From assembly GCA_044432925.1 (NCBI GenBank), contig JAWXUE010000019.1:1-23925 (forward strand): a stretch of 23,925 nucleotides of DNA, read 5' to 3'. This document shows positions 21,157-23,925 of the stretch, piece after piece. A program made the translations under genes and the position numbers. The stretch's first letter is position 1, and every line of letters starts with the position of its first letter. The notes below the pieces were generated by a model. It did no database searches. It was given only the letters and a program-made list of their open reading frames with translations, and was not told the DNA's origin. The stretch comes from JAWXUE01 sp044432925. GTDB taxonomy: Bacteria > Bacillota_I > Bacilli_A > Acholeplasmatales > Anaeroplasmataceae.

Positions 21157-22160
21157 TTATTAACGCTATCTCTTATTACTATATTACAATCAACTATTTG
21201 ATGAATTGGATTTATATCTTTAGATTCTATTGCATCTATTAACCACTCAGTTGCTCTTCTAGCTAATTCTTTTTTATTTTGGTTTACTGTTGTTAAAGGA
21301 GGGGTAGTAAATGTTGATAAAGCGATATTATCAAACCCTGTTATAGAAACTCTATTGGGTACATCTACACCTAAATCAATTAATGTTCTTAAACATCCTA
21401 TAGCAAGTGTGTCAGACGCACAAACAATAGCATCAGGCATATCTTCACCCATATTAAAGAAATCATTAGCACAATTTCTACCTTCTTCAAACGCATAGTT
21501 TACACCATATTTAATATAATCTTCGTTATAAGGTAATTTTAATCTTTCCAAACTTTTTTTATATCCAATTAATCTATTTGATCCATCATCAGTAAATGCA
21601 TCTCCTGAAATAAAAGCAATTTTTCTATGACCATCTTTATATAACATATCCATTATATCTGAAATAGCCTTTCTATTATTAGAATAAAAACAAGCTTGAT
21701 TTTCTATTGAATTTTGCATAAATACTTTTGGTTTATCACATTCAATTAATTCTTTTAAATCATTAGATTCGGGCGAAGAAGATAAAATAACTACACCATC
21801 AACAGATTTTTGTTTTATATGTTCAGAATATGATTGTACATATTTTCCTATTTTATTTCCAATAAGTAAAATATCATAACCTTTTTTCTCTATCTCTATT
21901 TTGAATTCATTTAATAATTCTGAGAAGAATGGATGTGTTAAACCTAATTCTGTTTCCTCTTGAAAAACAAAACCAATAGTATAAGTTCTTTTAGTAGATA
22001 AGTTTCTACCTAAAGCACTAGGTTTATACCCATTTTCCTCACAAATTTTTAATATTTTTTCTTTTGTAGATTTAGCAATATCTGAATAATCATTTAAAGC
22101 TCTTGAAACTGTTGTTACTGAACACCCTGACAATCTTGATATATCTTTAATTGTTAGCAT
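21147..22160 (-). CDS. LacI/GalR-family transcriptional regulator
   Basis: A 337-residue sugar-responsive DNA-binding protein. The N-terminal helix-turn-helix and hinge are clear (TIKDISRLSGCSVTTVSRALND, then NGYKPSALGRNLSTKRTYTIGFV), followed by the periplasmic-binding-protein-like effector domain (THPFFSELLNEFKIEIEKKGYDILL, VDGVVILSSSPE, GHRKIAFISGD, DAIVCASDTLAIGCLRTL, VSITGFDNIALSTFTTPPLTTV). The order of blocks and the length are standard. GGGGAG precedes the ATG at 22160. It begins 25 bases after the GH94 gene on the same strand, so it probably responds to the sugar that the phosphorylase uses or releases, and may regulate its own operon. The operator and promoter lie outside the window. 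Confidence 0.95.
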   Translation of the reverse strand: MLTIKDISRLSGCSVTTVSRALNDYSDIAKSTKEKILKICEENGYKPSALGRNLSTKRTYTIGFVFQEETELGLTHPFFSELLNEFKIEIEKKGYDILLIGNKIGKYVQSYSEHIKQKSVDGVVILSSSPESNDLKELIECDKPKVFMQNSIENQACFYSNNRKAISDIMDMLYKDGHRKIAFISGDAFTDDGSNRLIGYKKSLERLKLPYNEDYIKYGVNYAFEEGRNCANDFFNMGEDMPDAIVCASDTLAIGCLRTLIDLGVDVPNRVSITGFDNIALSTFTTPPLTTVNQNKKELARRATEWLIDAIESKDINPIHQIVDCNIVIRDSVNKKS

Positions 22161-22185
22161 AGTTATTCTCCCCTATTTCAATTAA

Positions 22186-23925
22186 TCACCCTAAAGTTAC
22201 TTCTATTGTATTTAAATCTTCTAATTTTTCAATTAATATTTTTTTAGTTGATTTACCATTAACTTTTATTTTAGTAATATTATATTCATTAAATTCTAAT
22301 AAATTTTTATTTTTATACTTAACAGTTATTTTTTTATTATCTAACATAAAGTTAATAATTGCAAGTTTATTTTTATTAAATTCTTCACTAGTTAATTTTG
22401 GTTCTAAGTTTAAAACTTTCCCATCACGTTTAATACCAAATACTTCTTCTGTCATAGTTAATAATAACCAACTAGCAGAACCAGTTAAATAAGGATACAT
22501 CCCTACACCATTAGTATCAAAATATTCAGGTATACCAGGAAGCATTTTTGATCTTTTATAATCACATACACTTTCTTTAATAGTATTTAATACCTTGTAC
22601 CCAGCAGTAACAAAGTTTCTTTTATATAAACTATTAGCATACATTACTGCCATATGAGAGAATACAGCACCATTTTCTTTATGACCATAAGCAAAACCAA
22701 ATAATCTTCCCATATTTGTTTTAACTTCATTAAAATTAGTGTTTAATCTATATCCACCATGTTGTTTTGAATATAATAATTTATCAGCACTATCAACAAT
22801 CTTTTGTACTTTTTCATCACTTGCTATACCAGAAGAAATTTGGAAAACTTGAGATGTTAATACCATTTGACTATTTTTTGCACTTTCTAATTTATTACCA
22901 TCATTATCGTAATAACCATTATAGTAACCTAAATCATTATTTTCTAACCATTCATTTTTATTAATATTACTTTCTAATGATTGATAAATTAATGTTAATT
23001 TATTTTTTAAAGTTAGAACATCAATATTTTTAGTTTTACCACTAATTTTATTTTTTACAGATAAAAAGAAATTTGATAATCTTTGTTTACAAACTTCATA
23101 ATCTAATACATAATCTTCTTCAATTAAATCAGCTAACTCTTTGAATAATTCAACTTTTTTAATTTTCAATTTATCTATTACAGCACAAATATCTTTTAAA
23201 TTTTGAGCGTATAAAGCAGTGAAACTTACACTCTCACCATTAACATGAGCCATATCTAATCCATCGTTCCAATCAGCATCCATAAGTTTAATATTGTTAT
23301 TTTTACCTAAGTTGTATGCACTTGTTATATTTTGAACTAAAATATGTTCTAATAATGTACCTTCATATTCTTCGTTAGATTTTGTTTTTTGTTGTAAACA
23401 ACCATCCCATTCTCTATCAATTTCTTGTGAGAAAGAAATATGATTATCCTTAAAGTACGACGTTTTTTCTAATAACATATCGTAATCATTTGTTGTTTGT
23501 AAATAAGTATTAGTAGTTAAGAAAGGCCAAACACCATGATCCATCCACATACGAACAATATCATTTCTATCAGCTTTAAAATCTTTAACTCCTGAACCTA
23601 TAATTGTAGCATTTGATCCATCAATTCTTATAGCAGCAAAATTATTAATAATTGACTCTTTGATTTCAGAAGGATTAATTTTAATTAAAGATAAACAGTC
23701 TTGCCATAAATCTCTAAACCCTCTTCCACCTTTACCATAATCATGATGAGGTAAGAAACTACATCCATATATTCTTCTTAAAGTAGGTTGTAATGTTGCC
23801 CATTTTAAATAATTATTAGTTTCGTTATCTTTAGTAAAAAATTCTAACGATGATGTTTTTTCTAACCAATAGTTTTGCATTATTTCAAAGTTTTTATTAA
23901 ACTCTTCAATTGATACTACACTCTT
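22186..23925 (-). CDS. GH94-family glycoside phosphorylase (5' end outside window)
   Basis: The visible 579 codons are the C-terminal part of a GH94 (cellobiose-phosphorylase-like) inverting phosphorylase, which splits a beta-glucoside with phosphate to give a sugar 1-phosphate. The (alpha/alpha)6 catalytic domain shows LRRIYGCSFLPHHDYGKGGRGFRDLWQD, MWMDHGVWPFLTTNTYL, DADWNDGLDMAH (the DWNDG catalytic Asp), GRLFGFAYGHKENGAVFSHMAVMYANSLYKR and PGIPEYFDTNGVGMYPYLTGSASWLLLT. The frame stays open past the ATG at 23880 to the window edge (KSVVSIEEFNKNFEI), and GH94 enzymes have 800 or more residues, so that ATG is internal. The substrate (cellobiose, beta-1,2-oligoglucan or another beta-glucoside) cannot be told from this part. 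It stops at TGA and leads into the LacI-type gene. Confidence 0.88.
   Translation of the reverse strand, partial: KSVVSIEEFNKNFEIMQNYWLEKTSSLEFFTKDNETNNYLKWATLQPTLRRIYGCSFLPHHDYGKGGRGFRDLWQDCLSLIKINPSEIKESIINNFAAIRIDGSNATIIGSGVKDFKADRNDIVRMWMDHGVWPFLTTNTYLQTTNDYDMLLEKTSYFKDNHISFSQEIDREWDGCLQQKTKSNEEYEGTLLEHILVQNITSAYNLGKNNNIKLMDADWNDGLDMAHVNGESVSFTALYAQNLKDICAVIDKLKIKKVELFKELADLIEEDYVLDYEVCKQRLSNFFLSVKNKISGKTKNIDVLTLKNKLTLIYQSLESNINKNEWLENNDLGYYNGYYDNDGNKLESAKNSQMVLTSQVFQISSGIASDEKVQKIVDSADKLLYSKQHGGYRLNTNFNEVKTNMGRLFGFAYGHKENGAVFSHMAVMYANSLYKRNFVTAGYKVLNTIKESVCDYKRSKMLPGIPEYFDTNGVGMYPYLTGSASWLLLTMTEEVFGIKRDGKVLNLEPKLTSEEFNKNKLAIINFMLDNKKITVKYKNKNLLEFNEYNITKIKVNGKSTKKILIEKLEDLNTIEVTLG

Noticed and set aside
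1..23925. Mobile elements, CRISPR arrays, restriction or toxin-antitoxin genes
   Set aside because: I found no transposase or integrase motifs, no regularly spaced repeats and no defence-like proteins; all repeats seen are terminator arms or coding repeats.

Overview
The window is AT-rich (roughly 30% G+C by eye) chromosomal DNA from a low-G+C Gram-positive bacterium. The gene order cysS-mrnC-rlmB-sigH-rpmG-secE-nusG-rplK-rplA-rplJ-rplL is the classic Firmicutes/Mollicutes housekeeping block. TGA is a normal stop (it ends cysS and the GH94 gene) and Trp is read from TGG, so this is genetic code 11, not the Mycoplasma/Spiroplasma code. An Erysipelotrichia- or Acholeplasma-like member of the Bacilli/Mycoplasmatota is my best inference. 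I saw no insertion sequence, phage, CRISPR, tRNA or rRNA.

Layout. (a) 1-10,930, all on the minus strand and transcribed right to left: a promoter just ahead of cysS drives five tightly overlapping genes (cysS, mrnC, a P-type ATPase, rlmB, a sigH-like sigma factor). A second promoter drives rpmG-secE-nusG, which ends in a terminator. A class-I glutamine-amidotransferase-like hydrolase follows. A third promoter drives rplK-rplA-rplJ-rplL and then an RsmC-like methyltransferase. This last operon carries two L1-binding-site look-alikes (before rplK and before rplA), an L10 leader/attenuator before rplJ and a terminator after rplL. (b) 11,040-12,910: a secreted lipoprotein of GLUG-type repeats. 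(c) 13,050-14,050: rplM-rpsI with a consensus promoter and a probable L13 leader. (d) 14,098-14,845: a divergent, unrecognised membrane-anchored protein. (e) 14,846-19,160: nucleobase uptake and control, minus strand: uraA-pyrR-HAD phosphatase behind a PyrR attenuator, and a pbuG-like purine permease behind a guanine-class purine riboswitch. (f) 19,225-21,125, plus strand: a conserved-looking small protein, an NfeD-like protein and an SPFH/stomatin-like protein, translationally linked. (g) 21,147 to the right edge, minus strand: a LacI-family regulator downstream of a GH94-type phosphorylase whose 5' end lies outside the window.

How it fits together: most of the window is translation machinery controlled by feedback RNA elements (L1, L10, probably L13). 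Two adjacent nucleobase permeases are controlled by two different ligand-sensing leaders, one protein-mediated (PyrR) and one RNA-only (purine aptamer). The least explained parts are the P-type ATPase with a long charged N-terminal extension inside the cysS-sigH operon, the amidohydrolase between nusG and rplK, the small protein ahead of NfeD/SPFH, the orphan membrane protein at 14,160 and the GLUG lipoprotein. I did not find a clear new defence or mobile system.
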